Origin: Bacteroidota bacterium | GTDB taxonomy: Bacteria; Bacteroidota; Bacteroidia; Bacteroidales; Tenuifilaceae | Assembly (NCBI GenBank): GCA_023406715.1 | Contig: JAEXVC010000139.1 | Coordinates: forward strand, 1 to 27,710 | Direction of reading: 5' to 3' | DNA length: 27,710 nucleotides | Translations under genes and position numbers: made by a program | Shown here: in pieces, positions 16,558 to 24,142 of the stretch | Layout: each line of letters starts with the position of its first letter | Numbering within the stretch: position 1 is the stretch's first letter | The notes under the pieces: generated by a model | What the model was told of the DNA's origin: nothing | Database searches by the model: none | Seen by the model: the letters and a program-made list of their open reading frames with translations, nothing else

Positions 16558-17103
16558 TTGGTACCAAAATACGAATTGTACCCCGTGGAAAAAAAGGAAG
16601 TATTAATTAGCCATTACGGACCGCTCTCCTACGAAGAGATTGGTTATTTGCTGAATAAAATGACAGCAATCCTTGACCGCTATGCATTCGGGATAACTGT
16701 CAAAAAGAAGGTTTATGCAGCAATGGTAGAGAGTTTGGAGAATATTTATAAACATCAAGATTCAATAGAGGGGAACACTAACTTTCTACCCAAATTTAAT
16801 CTTCAACTCGACGATAAGTATATCTGTCTATCCGTATCAAACTCCGTTTTAAAAAGTAAGTTGCCTGCTCTAAAAGGCAGACTTGACAAGGTAAACTTGT
16901 TGGATAAAAGCGGACTAAAAGAATACTATAAAGAGATCATACTTAGCGGAAATGTATCACAAAAGGGCGGAGCAGGGCTAGGCATTGTTAATATTGCCAA
17001 AGTTACCGAAAATAAATTGGATTACTCCTTTGATGAAATAGATGCAGAGCACACCTATTTCACACTAAGAATTAAAGTTTTGCAGAATACCACACAACTG
17101 TAA
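16558..17103 (+). CDS. SiaB-family protein kinase (DUF6272)
   Basis: SiaB of Pseudomonas aeruginosa is a GHKL-fold kinase that phosphorylates SiaC on a Thr/Ser residue. This 181-residue product matches the family: ISHYGPLSYEEIGYLLNKM at the N-terminus, a GHKL N-box-like VESLENIYKH (Glu58, Asn62) and a nucleotide-lid motif QKGGAGLGIVNIAKV (137-142). The start is uncertain: no ATG is present before residue 35, and the options are TTG at 16558 (given here) or GTG at 16585, which would give MEKKEVLISHYG. TTAATTTG (16553-16560) with TTTTTG ending at 16531 could be its promoter, in which case GTG is the true start. Two SiaC-family genes follow, the first after 4 nt, which makes this the likely kinase for them. 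Confidence 0.87.
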   Translation: MVPKYELYPVEKKEVLISHYGPLSYEEIGYLLNKMTAILDRYAFGITVKKKVYAAMVESLENIYKHQDSIEGNTNFLPKFNLQLDDKYICLSVSNSVLKSKLPALKGRLDKVNLLDKSGLKEYYKEIILSGNVSQKGGAGLGIVNIAKVTENKLDYSFDEIDAEHTYFTLRIKVLQNTTQL

Positions 17104-17107
17104 GGTT

Positions 17108-17518
17108 ATGGAATCATTATATATTGAACCCAGCGAATTTACACCTAGAGTTTTCTTTGATCCAGTTAACTCTGTATTCGAGATTTCGGGATTCTCCAGA
17201 CCTGAGAATGTTGTAGGCTTTTATAAGCCAATACTAAAATGGCTAGAGGATTATAACGATTTAGTTTTAAGCCAGAATACAGAATTCAACAAAAGCAACC
17301 TGGTTATAAACCTTAAAATGACATACTTCAACTCTGCCTCGTCTAAGTTTTTGTTGGACATACTGCTTGAGTTTATGAAATTCCACTCAAAAGGAAATAG
17401 TATTGAAATTAACTGGTTCTACGACGAGGACGATGATGAAATTTTAGAATCGGGTGAGGAAATTGCCGATATGATAAACTACTCGTTCAACTTTATTCCT
17501 ATTTCGCCCAATTCGTAA
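17108..17518 (+). CDS. SiaC-family (DUF1987) regulatory phosphoprotein, Ser-type
   Basis: This 136-residue protein begins 4 nt after the SiaB-type kinase gene and so is probably its direct substrate. Family features are RVFFDPVNSVFEISGFSRPE, NVVGFYKPILKWLEDY, MTYFNSASSKFLLDI and INWFYDEDDDEI. Ser76 occupies the position of the proposed SiaC phospho-acceptor Thr. The GFSRPENV motif is shared with the next gene (GYSRPENV), suggesting a tandem duplication. A short insertion (LSQNTEFNKSN) before the acceptor strand is also shared in position with the next gene but missing from the minus-strand pair. Confidence 0.9.
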   Translation: MESLYIEPSEFTPRVFFDPVNSVFEISGFSRPENVVGFYKPILKWLEDYNDLVLSQNTEFNKSNLVINLKMTYFNSASSKFLLDILLEFMKFHSKGNSIEINWFYDEDDDEILESGEEIADMINYSFNFIPISPNS

Positions 17519-17545
17519 GCAAAGGTTTTAAAATCAATAGATTCT

Positions 17546-17953
17546 ATGAATCCACTAAAAATTGAACAAACCAACGTTTCACCATTCATAAACTTAAACC
17601 CAAGTTTAGGAATATATCTTTTAGCCGGGTACTCGCGCCCCGAAAACGTGAGAGACTTTTATTTTCCGATCATCGATTGGTTGGAATCCTTTAAAAAAGA
17701 ACAACTTGCAATAAAAGATACAGGAAAAACCTTAAGCCCTATTAATTTTGACTTTAAATTTATCTACTTTAACTCTTCATCGGCAAAGTTTCTTTACGAC
17801 ATAGTAATTCTCCTCAATGAGATGCAAAAAGCAGGATTGCCTATAAATATTAATTGGCATTTCGACAAGGATGACGACGAACTGCGCGAAGCCGGCGAGG
17901 AACTATCTGATATGGCCCAAGTACCTTTTAAGTTTATTGAAATTAATTCTTGA
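17546..17953 (+). CDS. SiaC-family (DUF1987) regulatory phosphoprotein, Ser-type
   Basis: This second SiaC-type gene of the plus-strand locus encodes 135 residues and starts 27 nt after the first. It shows SPFINLNPSLGIYLLAGYSR, ENVRDFYFPIIDWLESF, FIYFNSSSAKFLYDI and INWHFDKDDDEL. Ser77 is in the acceptor position. The closest relative in the window is the preceding gene, consistent with local duplication followed by divergence, but the overall identity appears modest, so the two are probably not redundant. The locus ends with this gene; an inverted repeat lies 27 nt after the stop. No SiaD-like GGDEF protein or SiaA-like phosphatase follows. Confidence 0.9.
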   Translation: MNPLKIEQTNVSPFINLNPSLGIYLLAGYSRPENVRDFYFPIIDWLESFKKEQLAIKDTGKTLSPINFDFKFIYFNSSSAKFLYDIVILLNEMQKAGLPININWHFDKDDDELREAGEELSDMAQVPFKFIEINS

Positions 17954-17969
17954 TTAATTCATTAAATAC

Positions 17970-18006
17970 TTGATATTTTGATGGAAGCAGTTAAATTTGC
18001 TTCCAT
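17970..18006 (+). promoter_or_regulatory. Promoter embedded in a hairpin, upstream of the pRiA4b ORF-3-like gene
   Basis: TTG (17970-17972), a 19-nt spacer and TAAATTTG (17992-17999) make a full Bacteroidota promoter, 25 nt before the ATG at 18024. ATGGAAGCA (17981-17989) and TGCTTCCAT (17998-18006) form a perfect 9-bp inverted repeat with an 8-nt loop that overlaps the -7 element. The repeat may be an operator, or the terminator of the upstream SiaC gene. Confidence 0.65.
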
Positions 18007-18023
18007 TCTTTATTTGAGAAAAT

Positions 18024-18548
18024 ATGTCAAAAATCCTTGAGATTAAAGCAACCATAATAGGTTCAAAACCAAATATCTACAGAACAATTCGTTTGAATGG
18101 TGATACTAATCTTCAGATTGTTCACGAAATTATGCAAGCCGTTTTTAACTGGGGAAACGTACACATGCATTATTTTAGAGGTAATGCTGGGGAAATTATT
18201 AAGAATGAGGAGCAAGCTATACTAGCCAATACGCTTACAGCAAACACCCCTATTGTGTATGTGTATGACTACGGCGATGCTTGGACTATTAACTTGGAGC
18301 TAATTAATGCTATTGAAGGCAAAGAGCGTATTAGGCCTATTTGCACTGATGGTAAACGTCAATCGCCTCCTGAGGATTGCGGTGGCATTATTGGATACGA
18401 TGATGCTTTGGACTTATTAGCCCATCACAATAGCAATGCTCTGCGGAAATATCCACTAATTGCAGAATGGTACGGTGAGGATTACGATCCAGAATTCTTT
18501 GATATAAACTCTGCGAACTCTCGTTTAGCCAATATTGTTCTAAGATAA
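18024..18548 (+). CDS. pRiA4b ORF-3-like / IS1096 passenger TnpR-like protein
   Basis: The 174-residue product fits the plasmid pRiA4b ORF-3-like family (PF07929): an N-terminal KATIIGSKPNIYRTIRL strand region, VYVYDYGDAWTINLEL (motif YDYGDAW at 81-87) and CTDGKRQSPPEDCGGIIGYD (Cys107 to Tyr125). The family was named from plasmid and IS1096 passenger genes and is widespread in chromosomes without mobility functions. Its activity is not known to me. No transposase, inverted repeats or base-composition shift was seen here, so I do not call this a mobile element. The next gene starts 7 nt after the stop, so the two are likely co-transcribed from the promoter at 17970-17999. Confidence 0.9.
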   Translation: MSKILEIKATIIGSKPNIYRTIRLNGDTNLQIVHEIMQAVFNWGNVHMHYFRGNAGEIIKNEEQAILANTLTANTPIVYVYDYGDAWTINLELINAIEGKERIRPICTDGKRQSPPEDCGGIIGYDDALDLLAHHNSNALRKYPLIAEWYGEDYDPEFFDINSANSRLANIVLR

Positions 18549-18555
18549 TACTATC

Positions 18556-19059
18556 ATGGAGTTTGATGGTTACCGAGGCGACCCATTGGTTTACAAAACT
18601 CTAGAGGAACTCAACATTAACTTTGAGTACCATGAACATCCGCCTGCTTATACTGTTGAGGAGGCCTCTAAGTATTGGGCAGGAATAGACTCTACTCACT
18701 GTAAAAATCTTTTTTTCAGAAATCACAAAGGCAACAAACACTACCTAGTAATTCTTGAGTATACCCAACAGCTAAATATTCACGAACTCGAAAAGCTGCT
18801 TAAACAAGGGAAACTATCCTTTGCCTCGCCCGAAAGGATGATGAAATATTTGGGTTTAACACCAGGCTCAGTATCACCTTTTGGATTAATTCACGACTTA
18901 TCGAGACATGTTCACCTATTTATTGATAGCAAGTTAAAAACAGCTCACCACCTCAGCTTTCACCCAAACCTTAATACGGCATCGCTTATAGTCCCTAAAG
19001 AGGATTTCTTTAGGTATCTGAACTGGAGAGGAAATACGTACGAGTTTATTAACATTTAA
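18556..19059 (+). CDS. Prolyl-tRNA editing deacylase (YbaK/ProX-like, free-standing INS-like domain)
   Basis: This 167-residue protein belongs to the YbaK/ProRS-associated editing family, which hydrolyses mischarged aminoacyl-tRNAs in trans (ProX/PrdX-type members clear Ala-tRNA-Pro). Visible features are EYHEHPPAYTVEEA near the N-terminus, CKNLFFRNHKGNKHYLVIL with the conserved Lys50, and a C-terminal LTPGSVSPFGLIHD block typical of the fold. The substrate is inferred from the ProX-like pattern, not proven. It begins 7 nt after the pRiA4b-like gene. A hairpin about 60 nt downstream could end this transcript as well as the convergent nrdJ transcript. Confidence 0.92.
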   Translation: MEFDGYRGDPLVYKTLEELNINFEYHEHPPAYTVEEASKYWAGIDSTHCKNLFFRNHKGNKHYLVILEYTQQLNIHELEKLLKQGKLSFASPERMMKYLGLTPGSVSPFGLIHDLSRHVHLFIDSKLKTAHHLSFHPNLNTASLIVPKEDFFRYLNWRGNTYEFINI

Positions 19060-19117
19060 CTTACTGTTAGCTTTTATTCTGCATTTATAATTCCACATTA
19101 ACTATTGGCAAATAAAA

Positions 19118-19149
19118 AATCTCCCCCAGCAACGAGGCCAAGGGAGATT
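19118..19149. terminator. Terminator between converging genes
   Basis: AATCTCCC (19118-19125) and GGGAGATT (19142-19149) form an 8-bp stem with a 16-nt loop. On the minus strand a T-rich stretch follows, fitting termination of the ribonucleotide reductase gene; it may also stop plus-strand transcripts. Confidence 0.65.
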
Positions 19150-19173
19150 GAGGGTTATAGTTGTAGTTAGGAA

Positions 19174-21741
19174 TTATCCGCACTTAGAGTGACCGCAGTT
19201 TTTGCAGTGTAAACATCCTTCCTGGTAAACTAATGATTCAGAACCGCACTCAGTACACTTCTTGCCAGTTTTAGCCTTAGTGCCATCTGGAATATATTTG
19301 CGCAAAGCACGCTCAACACCAGCCTTCCAAGTATTAATTGTTTCGCTATCCAAACGTAAAGAAGATACTAGGTTCACAACATCTGGAATTGGCATTCCGT
19401 TACGTAGCACTCCAGAGATTAATTTTGCATAGTTCCAGAACTCCTTGTTGAACATATGCGATAACCCACCAATTGTGTTGGTATAGCCATACTTATCAAC
19501 ATACTGGAAATCGTAACGGCTTCCATTCTCATCCTTAATCTTGATAATCTTTCCTCTGGTTACCGCCTTTGGAATTGGAAGAACATCATCTTCTGTTAAT
19601 CCTGTAAACACCTCGTACGGACGATCCTCAAATAGACCAACAAACGCTACCCAATCCTCATGGTTATTCTTAAAACGAATTACATCGCATTCTAAAACTT
19701 GTGGGCGTTTATTGGGAAAATTTCCCTCTCCTGCTTCTGGTTTTTCCTTTTTATTCGAGATAAGAACACCCTCGCGTGAACCTTCGCGGTACACGGTACA
19801 TCCTTTACATCCACTTTCCCATGCTGTTTGGTAAACCTTAGCAACAACATCCTCGGTAACATTCTCTGGAAGGTTTACGGTTACGCTAATTGAGTGGTCA
19901 ACCCATTTTTGAATCATACCCTGCATACGAACCTTGCTAACCCAGTCAACATCGTTGGAGGTTGCTCCGTAGTATGGCGATTTCTTCACAAGTTCCTGAA
20001 CTTGCTCATCGCTGTAAGTCATTACTTCTTCAGGATTATAGCCATTAACCTCTAACCAAACAAGAAATTTGTGATGGAAAACGTTGAACTCTTCCCAGGA
20101 ATCGCCAACCTTATCGGTAAATGATACCTTAACGTTCTTATCGTTGGGATTAACCTTACGACGACGCTTGTAGTATGGCATAAACACAGGCTCAATGCCC
20201 GATGTGGTTTGGGTCATTAAGCTGGTTGTTCCTGTTGGAGCAATGGTTAGTAAAGCAATATTACGGCGTCCATACTTAACCATGTCGTTATAAAGTTCTG
20301 GATCCTCATCTTTAATACGGTTGATAAAAGGATTACTCTTCTCGCGTTGAGCATTGTAAATTGGGAAAGCACCACGATCCTTAGCCAAGTTTACCGATGA
20401 ACGGTAAGCCTCAACAGCAAGTGTTCTATGTGTTTCCACAGCAAAATCGATAGCATTCTCCGAACCATACACTAGGTTTAAAGCGGCAAGCATATCGCCC
20501 TCGGCGGTTATACCGATACCGGTACGACGACCCTCTATGGTTTTTCTGCGGATTTTTTGCCATAGGTTACGCTCAACGGCTTTTACCTCCTCATCCTCAG
20601 GGTCACTCGAGATTTTATCCTGAATAGCATCTATTTTCTCCAACTCTAGGTCGATAATATCGTCCATAATGCGCTGAGCAGCGTGGGCGTGCTTCTTGAA
20701 AAGCTCAAAGTTGAATTTTGCCTCTGGAGTAAAAGGATTCTCCACGTAGCTGTATAGGTTCAATGCAATTAAACGGCAACTATCGTAAGGGCAAAGAGGA
20801 ATCTCACCGCAAGGATTTGTCGAAACGGTTTTGTAACCCAAATCGGCATAGCAATCGGGAACTGACTCACGGATAATGGTATCCCAGAAAAGCACACCGG
20901 GCTCAGCTGATTTCCATGCGTTATGGATAATCTTGTTCCAAATATCCTTAGCATTAACCTCCTGGCGATAACGTGGATTAGCTGAATCAATGGGGTACTG
21001 CTGAACGTAAGGACTCTCGTTGATGGCTGCACGCATAAACTCATCGTCGAGTTTTACCGATACGTTAGCACCAGTAATTTTGCCTGCCTCCATTTTTGCA
21101 TCGATAAACTTCTCGGAATCAGGATGCTTAATTGAAATGCTAAGCATTAGCGCACCACGGCGACCATCCTGAGCAACCTCACGAGTTGAGTTGGAGTAAC
21201 GCTCCATAAATGGAACAACTCCAGTAGATGTTAGCGCACTGTTAAGCACTGGACTTCCCTTTGGACGAATGTGCGATAGGTCGTGACCAACACCACCACG
21301 GCGTTTCATAAGTTGAACCTGCTCCTCATCAACCTTAAGGATTCCACCATAAGAGTCGGCATTACCCGAAGTGCCAATCACAAAGCAGTTCGAAAGCGAT
21401 GCAATTTGATACTTATTGCCAATACCTGTCATTGGACCACCCTGTGGAACAATATATTTAAAATCGCGAAGCAACTCGTAAATCTCATCCTCGCTCATGG
21501 GGTTAGGGTACTTTTTCTCGATACGCGCAAGTTCCTTAGCAATACGGCGGTGCATATCGTCGGGGTCCTGCTCAAAAATTGTCCCAAACGAGTCCTTAAT
21601 CGCATACTTGCTAACCCACACCTTGGCGGCCATCTCATCGCCTTTGAAGTACTTTACGCTGGCCTCATACGCTTCGTCGAAGGTGTATGTCTTCACTTTT
21701 TGTTTTACCTGTTGTTCCATCAGGGTGTTATTTTTGTCCAT
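19174..21741 (-). CDS. nrdJ: Class II (adenosylcobalamin-dependent) ribonucleotide reductase
   Basis: This enzyme makes deoxyribonucleotides using a radical generated from adenosylcobalamin and needs no oxygen. The 855-residue product has the class II layout: Cys119 in SLSNCFVIG (one of the redox pair), the active-site triad motif STNPCGEIPL (Asn309, Cys311, Glu313), TIAPTGTTSLMTQTTSGIEP, and SGCKGCTVYREGSREG. A C-terminal zinc-ribbon-like tail (KCTECG to CLHCKNCGHSKCG) carries cysteines that probably re-reduce the active site. The ATG start is at 21741. A 16-nt inverted repeat lies about 45 nt upstream. I saw no cobalamin-riboswitch B12 box in the upstream region. The gene is transcribed alone and ends at a hairpin. 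Confidence 0.96.
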   Translation of the reverse strand: MDKNNTLMEQQVKQKVKTYTFDEAYEASVKYFKGDEMAAKVWVSKYAIKDSFGTIFEQDPDDMHRRIAKELARIEKKYPNPMSEDEIYELLRDFKYIVPQGGPMTGIGNKYQIASLSNCFVIGTSGNADSYGGILKVDEEQVQLMKRRGGVGHDLSHIRPKGSPVLNSALTSTGVVPFMERYSNSTREVAQDGRRGALMLSISIKHPDSEKFIDAKMEAGKITGANVSVKLDDEFMRAAINESPYVQQYPIDSANPRYRQEVNAKDIWNKIIHNAWKSAEPGVLFWDTIIRESVPDCYADLGYKTVSTNPCGEIPLCPYDSCRLIALNLYSYVENPFTPEAKFNFELFKKHAHAAQRIMDDIIDLELEKIDAIQDKISSDPEDEEVKAVERNLWQKIRRKTIEGRRTGIGITAEGDMLAALNLVYGSENAIDFAVETHRTLAVEAYRSSVNLAKDRGAFPIYNAQREKSNPFINRIKDEDPELYNDMVKYGRRNIALLTIAPTGTTSLMTQTTSGIEPVFMPYYKRRRKVNPNDKNVKVSFTDKVGDSWEEFNVFHHKFLVWLEVNGYNPEEVMTYSDEQVQELVKKSPYYGATSNDVDWVSKVRMQGMIQKWVDHSISVTVNLPENVTEDVVAKVYQTAWESGCKGCTVYREGSREGVLISNKKEKPEAGEGNFPNKRPQVLECDVIRFKNNHEDWVAFVGLFEDRPYEVFTGLTEDDVLPIPKAVTRGKIIKIKDENGSRYDFQYVDKYGYTNTIGGLSHMFNKEFWNYAKLISGVLRNGMPIPDVVNLVSSLRLDSETINTWKAGVERALRKYIPDGTKAKTGKKCTECGSESLVYQEGCLHCKNCGHSKCG

Positions 21742-21787
21742 TGATATATTTTGTTTTTATTTTTTATCGCAAAAAAACCCATTCCAA

Positions 21788-21803
21788 CAGTATGTTGATA
21801 CTG
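21788..21803. promoter_or_regulatory. Inverted repeat upstream of nrdJ (possible operator)
   Basis: CAGTATGTTGATACTG is a perfect 6-bp inverted repeat around GTTG, about 45 nt before the nrdJ ATG. Its size resembles an operator, but it does not match the NrdR box that I know. Confidence 0.35.
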
Positions 21804-22035
21804 AGGACATTTTGTAAATTTTTTATTTAGAAAATGTAATTACGAATTTATTAAACTCAATCCACCTAAACCTAGCTAAACTGTTCGTAAATATTAACAA
21901 TGATTTTATTGTTATTAACAGGCTTATTTATTGACTTTCAGGTTATTGAAAAATGGTTTTGGTTTACAGGAGTTTAACTTAAAAGTCTAAATTATATGGG
22001 TGTTGTAGCAATTTTAAAGTGAAGGGGGCAACAAA

Positions 22036-22061
22036 AAACCCTGCCAATTTTGGCAGGGTTT
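22036..22061 (-). terminator. Intrinsic terminator of the receptor/lipoprotein operon
   Basis: AAACCCTGCCAA and TTGGCAGGGTTT form a perfect 12-bp stem, about 20 nt past the final stop at 22080. TTTTGTTG follows on the minus strand. Confidence 0.85.
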
Positions 22062-22079
22062 GAAAAAATATAAATGGGT

Positions 22080-22403
22080 TTAAATTTTGGTTTTGGAAAC
22101 AAACTCAAAAGTTGCAGGTGCTCCAGCTGCAATACATTTATATTTGAACTCATAAATGTCAGTTATGCTAGAGGATACTCCATCCGGGGCAAATACCTTA
22201 ACCCTAACTTTGTAGTAAACATCAACGCCATTTATTTGTGGAACGGCATCTGGAAATTTAATCTGAAGGAAAATATTCATACCCTCCTCTAATCTAGTCC
22301 ACAGCAATGCAACCTTTTGCTCATTAGTTCCTAACGCATACAATTCGGCATCAATCGATGCAGGTTTCTGATATGCTTTACCTGCAAAATAGAATGGATC
22401 TCG
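22080..22403 (-). pseudogene. Detached C-terminal part of the lipoprotein, after an in-frame TAA
   Basis: Reading straight through the TAA at 22406-22404 in the same frame, 107 further codons stay open to the stop at 22080 (RDPFYFAGKAYQKPASIDAE, then LYALGTNEQKVALLWTRLEE, and so on). This stretch includes FPDAVPQINGVDVYYKVRVK, which I recognise as the usual C-terminus of this lipoprotein family, so it is not random open frame. It has no good start codon of its own; the first candidate is a TTG 21 codons in. The terminator follows the distal stop, not the TAA. It therefore appears to be the remainder of one gene split by a single nonsense codon, or read through. Confidence 0.75.
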
Positions 22404-24131
22404 TTAACTTAAGCGGAAACTCACATTAGAATAACGATTACCAAACCCATAATAGAACTCCTCATTTTTATATGTAGGCTCTGCAAAAATGGATAGAGTT
22501 GGATGATTGAAGATGTAAAGAACCATATCTTCATAATCCTTTGTTACCATAGTATAGTTAACAGTAGGATCAAATACCCAGCCTAAAGAAGAAAATGCAA
22601 ATGGATCGGTCTTAACAATTATTCCTGAATAAGGAGTCCAAGTTCCATTCGTAAAGCTGTATTTATCAGCAGTAAACGTGGTAGTATTACAATAGTTATA
22701 GACAACAACACATGTGTCGCCTTCAATTGCTAAAGGTCTTTTGTTTTTAATATAAGTAGGCAAATAACTTGCAGGCTTAGCTGTTGATGAAAAATAACCG
22801 TTTTGCTTAGGTTCTCCACCCATCTCGATATACTCATAAGGACTTACTGTTAGCACATTAGAGGCATTTACCCAATTACCGCTGGTATATTTAAGACACT
22901 TGTTGTATGTGAAAACAGGTATATCGGAGTCAAGATTTTTATAATTTACAGAAACGTTATCAATTCTCCAAGTGCTTGATGCAGATGCTGTTGATGTGTA
23001 AACAAAGGCGATAGACACATTTGAATTTGGCATGCCAGGCAGGTTAACATTCCCCGAAGATGTCCAAGTGTAAGAGCTAGGAAGCGGATCGCTTGGTTGA
23101 TAATTATAAGTCAAATTTGTCCATGTAGCAACAGAAGGATCTCCGCTACCGGAATAATCTGTCGAATACTTTAAAACTAAATCATTTCCAGCATATCTAT
23201 GTGCCGTTGAGAAAGTTATATAGGCAGAAACAGCAGCAGATAAGTCCAGTGATGGTATAATTAGCCAGTCCTCATTCTCATTATTTCCACTTGCATATCC
23301 TGAAATTGAAGCATAACCGCTACTTGCAGCCCAAGTTTGAGCACCAGTGACGCTATAAGCAACAAACTTTGATAGGTTGTTAGCTGCAAAATCTTCGCTA
23401 AATTCAGTTACAATAACCGGTATATCTGAAATTGAGGGTTCAATACTAGAGGCTTTGTAAGTAACAATTGCAAGTTTTCCTTCCGAAGGGCTAGCGATTG
23501 CAGATGAAAGAATAGTTGGCAAGTAATTGTCGGCAGGATATGAAGGCGTAAAAGCGCCTAACAATGCAACTTTACCACCAACGCTTGTGTAGTTAGCATT
23601 TGTTAAAGTGTATTTTGATGCCCCAGCAAAAGCACTTAGATAGCCTAAGTTTTCAAGATTGTAGTTAAAGGTGACTTTTGCAGTAGAGTTATAATCTCCG
23701 TATTTGTATAGCCCATTTAAAATGGCAGGAACATAATCTATGCTTGTAGCCGAGGGTGTAAGATACTGGTTTGCTTTAACTTTGCCTCCTAGCACGTAAA
23801 CTGGATCCAATTTTAATGTAGATATCTCATTATTAACAGATGTAATACTTGCATTAATTCTAATTGAATCGGCATGTGTAGGAGCAAAGTTCTTAAGAGA
23901 GTCCTGATAAACCTTAACTAAATCCTCTTTTACTTTTATAACATCAGCAATAGGCTTCTGGATTTTATTTCCAATCGAAGTATAGTCTGCTTGCGTTAAT
24001 GTATAATTATATTCAGCAACATTTGTTTTTTTTGTCAAATCATCCAAGCCATTGAACTCGTCATTAACATCGCACCCTGCTAAAAATCCTGTTAGCAAAA
24101 GCGCTATTGAAAAATATATTAATTTTTTCAT
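22404..24131 (-). CDS. Outer-membrane lipoprotein with cleaved-adhesin/choice-of-anchor J domain, C-terminally truncated by TAA
   Basis: The 575-residue product starts with a lipoprotein signal peptide (LTGFLAGC, lipid-modified Cys20), then an acidic DVNDE stretch that may mark surface export. Residues 35-225 contain repeated units built on the pattern YTLTxAxYTSxG followed by a segment ending YLPT or YVPA. Residues about 240-400 look like a choice-of-anchor J/cleaved adhesin (DUF5017-like) beta sandwich: FSEDFAANNLSKF, NEDWLIIPSLDLS, STWRIDNVSVNYK. More repeat-like units follow. The frame stops at TAA after RYSNVSFRLS, but the same frame continues for 107 codons with family-typical sequence. 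It follows the TonB-dependent receptor gene by 11 nt, so the two probably form a surface uptake or binding pair. Confidence 0.87.
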   Translation of the reverse strand: MKKLIYFSIALLLTGFLAGCDVNDEFNGLDDLTKKTNVAEYNYTLTQADYTSIGNKIQKPIADVIKVKEDLVKVYQDSLKNFAPTHADSIRINASITSVNNEISTLKLDPVYVLGGKVKANQYLTPSATSIDYVPAILNGLYKYGDYNSTAKVTFNYNLENLGYLSAFAGASKYTLTNANYTSVGGKVALLGAFTPSYPADNYLPTILSSAIASPSEGKLAIVTYKASSIEPSISDIPVIVTEFSEDFAANNLSKFVAYSVTGAQTWAASSGYASISGYASGNNENEDWLIIPSLDLSAAVSAYITFSTAHRYAGNDLVLKYSTDYSGSGDPSVATWTNLTYNYQPSDPLPSSYTWTSSGNVNLPGMPNSNVSIAFVYTSTASASSTWRIDNVSVNYKNLDSDIPVFTYNKCLKYTSGNWVNASNVLTVSPYEYIEMGGEPKQNGYFSSTAKPASYLPTYIKNKRPLAIEGDTCVVVYNYCNTTTFTADKYSFTNGTWTPYSGIIVKTDPFAFSSLGWVFDPTVNYTMVTKDYEDMVLYIFNHPTLSIFAEPTYKNEEFYYGFGNRYSNVSFRLS

Positions 24132-24142
24132 GGTGTTTATTG

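Larger units (their letters stand above)
21742..22079. other. 338-bp intergenic region upstream of nrdJ
   Basis: It is AT-rich and has no convincing coding frame. It holds the nrdJ upstream region, with an inverted repeat CAGTAT-GTTG-ATACTG at 21788-21803, and the terminator of the lipoprotein gene at 22036-22061. No good TAnnTTTG promoter, tRNA or riboswitch was found on either strand. Confidence 0.7.

Noticed and set aside
18024..18548. Mobile element suggested by the pRiA4b/IS1096 family name
   Set aside because: No transposase, terminal inverted repeats, target duplication or composition change was seen nearby.
21283..21817. Plus-strand open frames of 153 and 106 codons antisense to nrdJ
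   Set aside because: They mirror the conserved nrdJ coding frame and show no protein family features.
22080..22343. Independent 87-codon gene downstream of the lipoprotein
   Set aside because: It is in the same frame as the lipoprotein, starts only at a TTG, and its sequence matches the expected lipoprotein C-terminus, so it is treated as a gene remainder.
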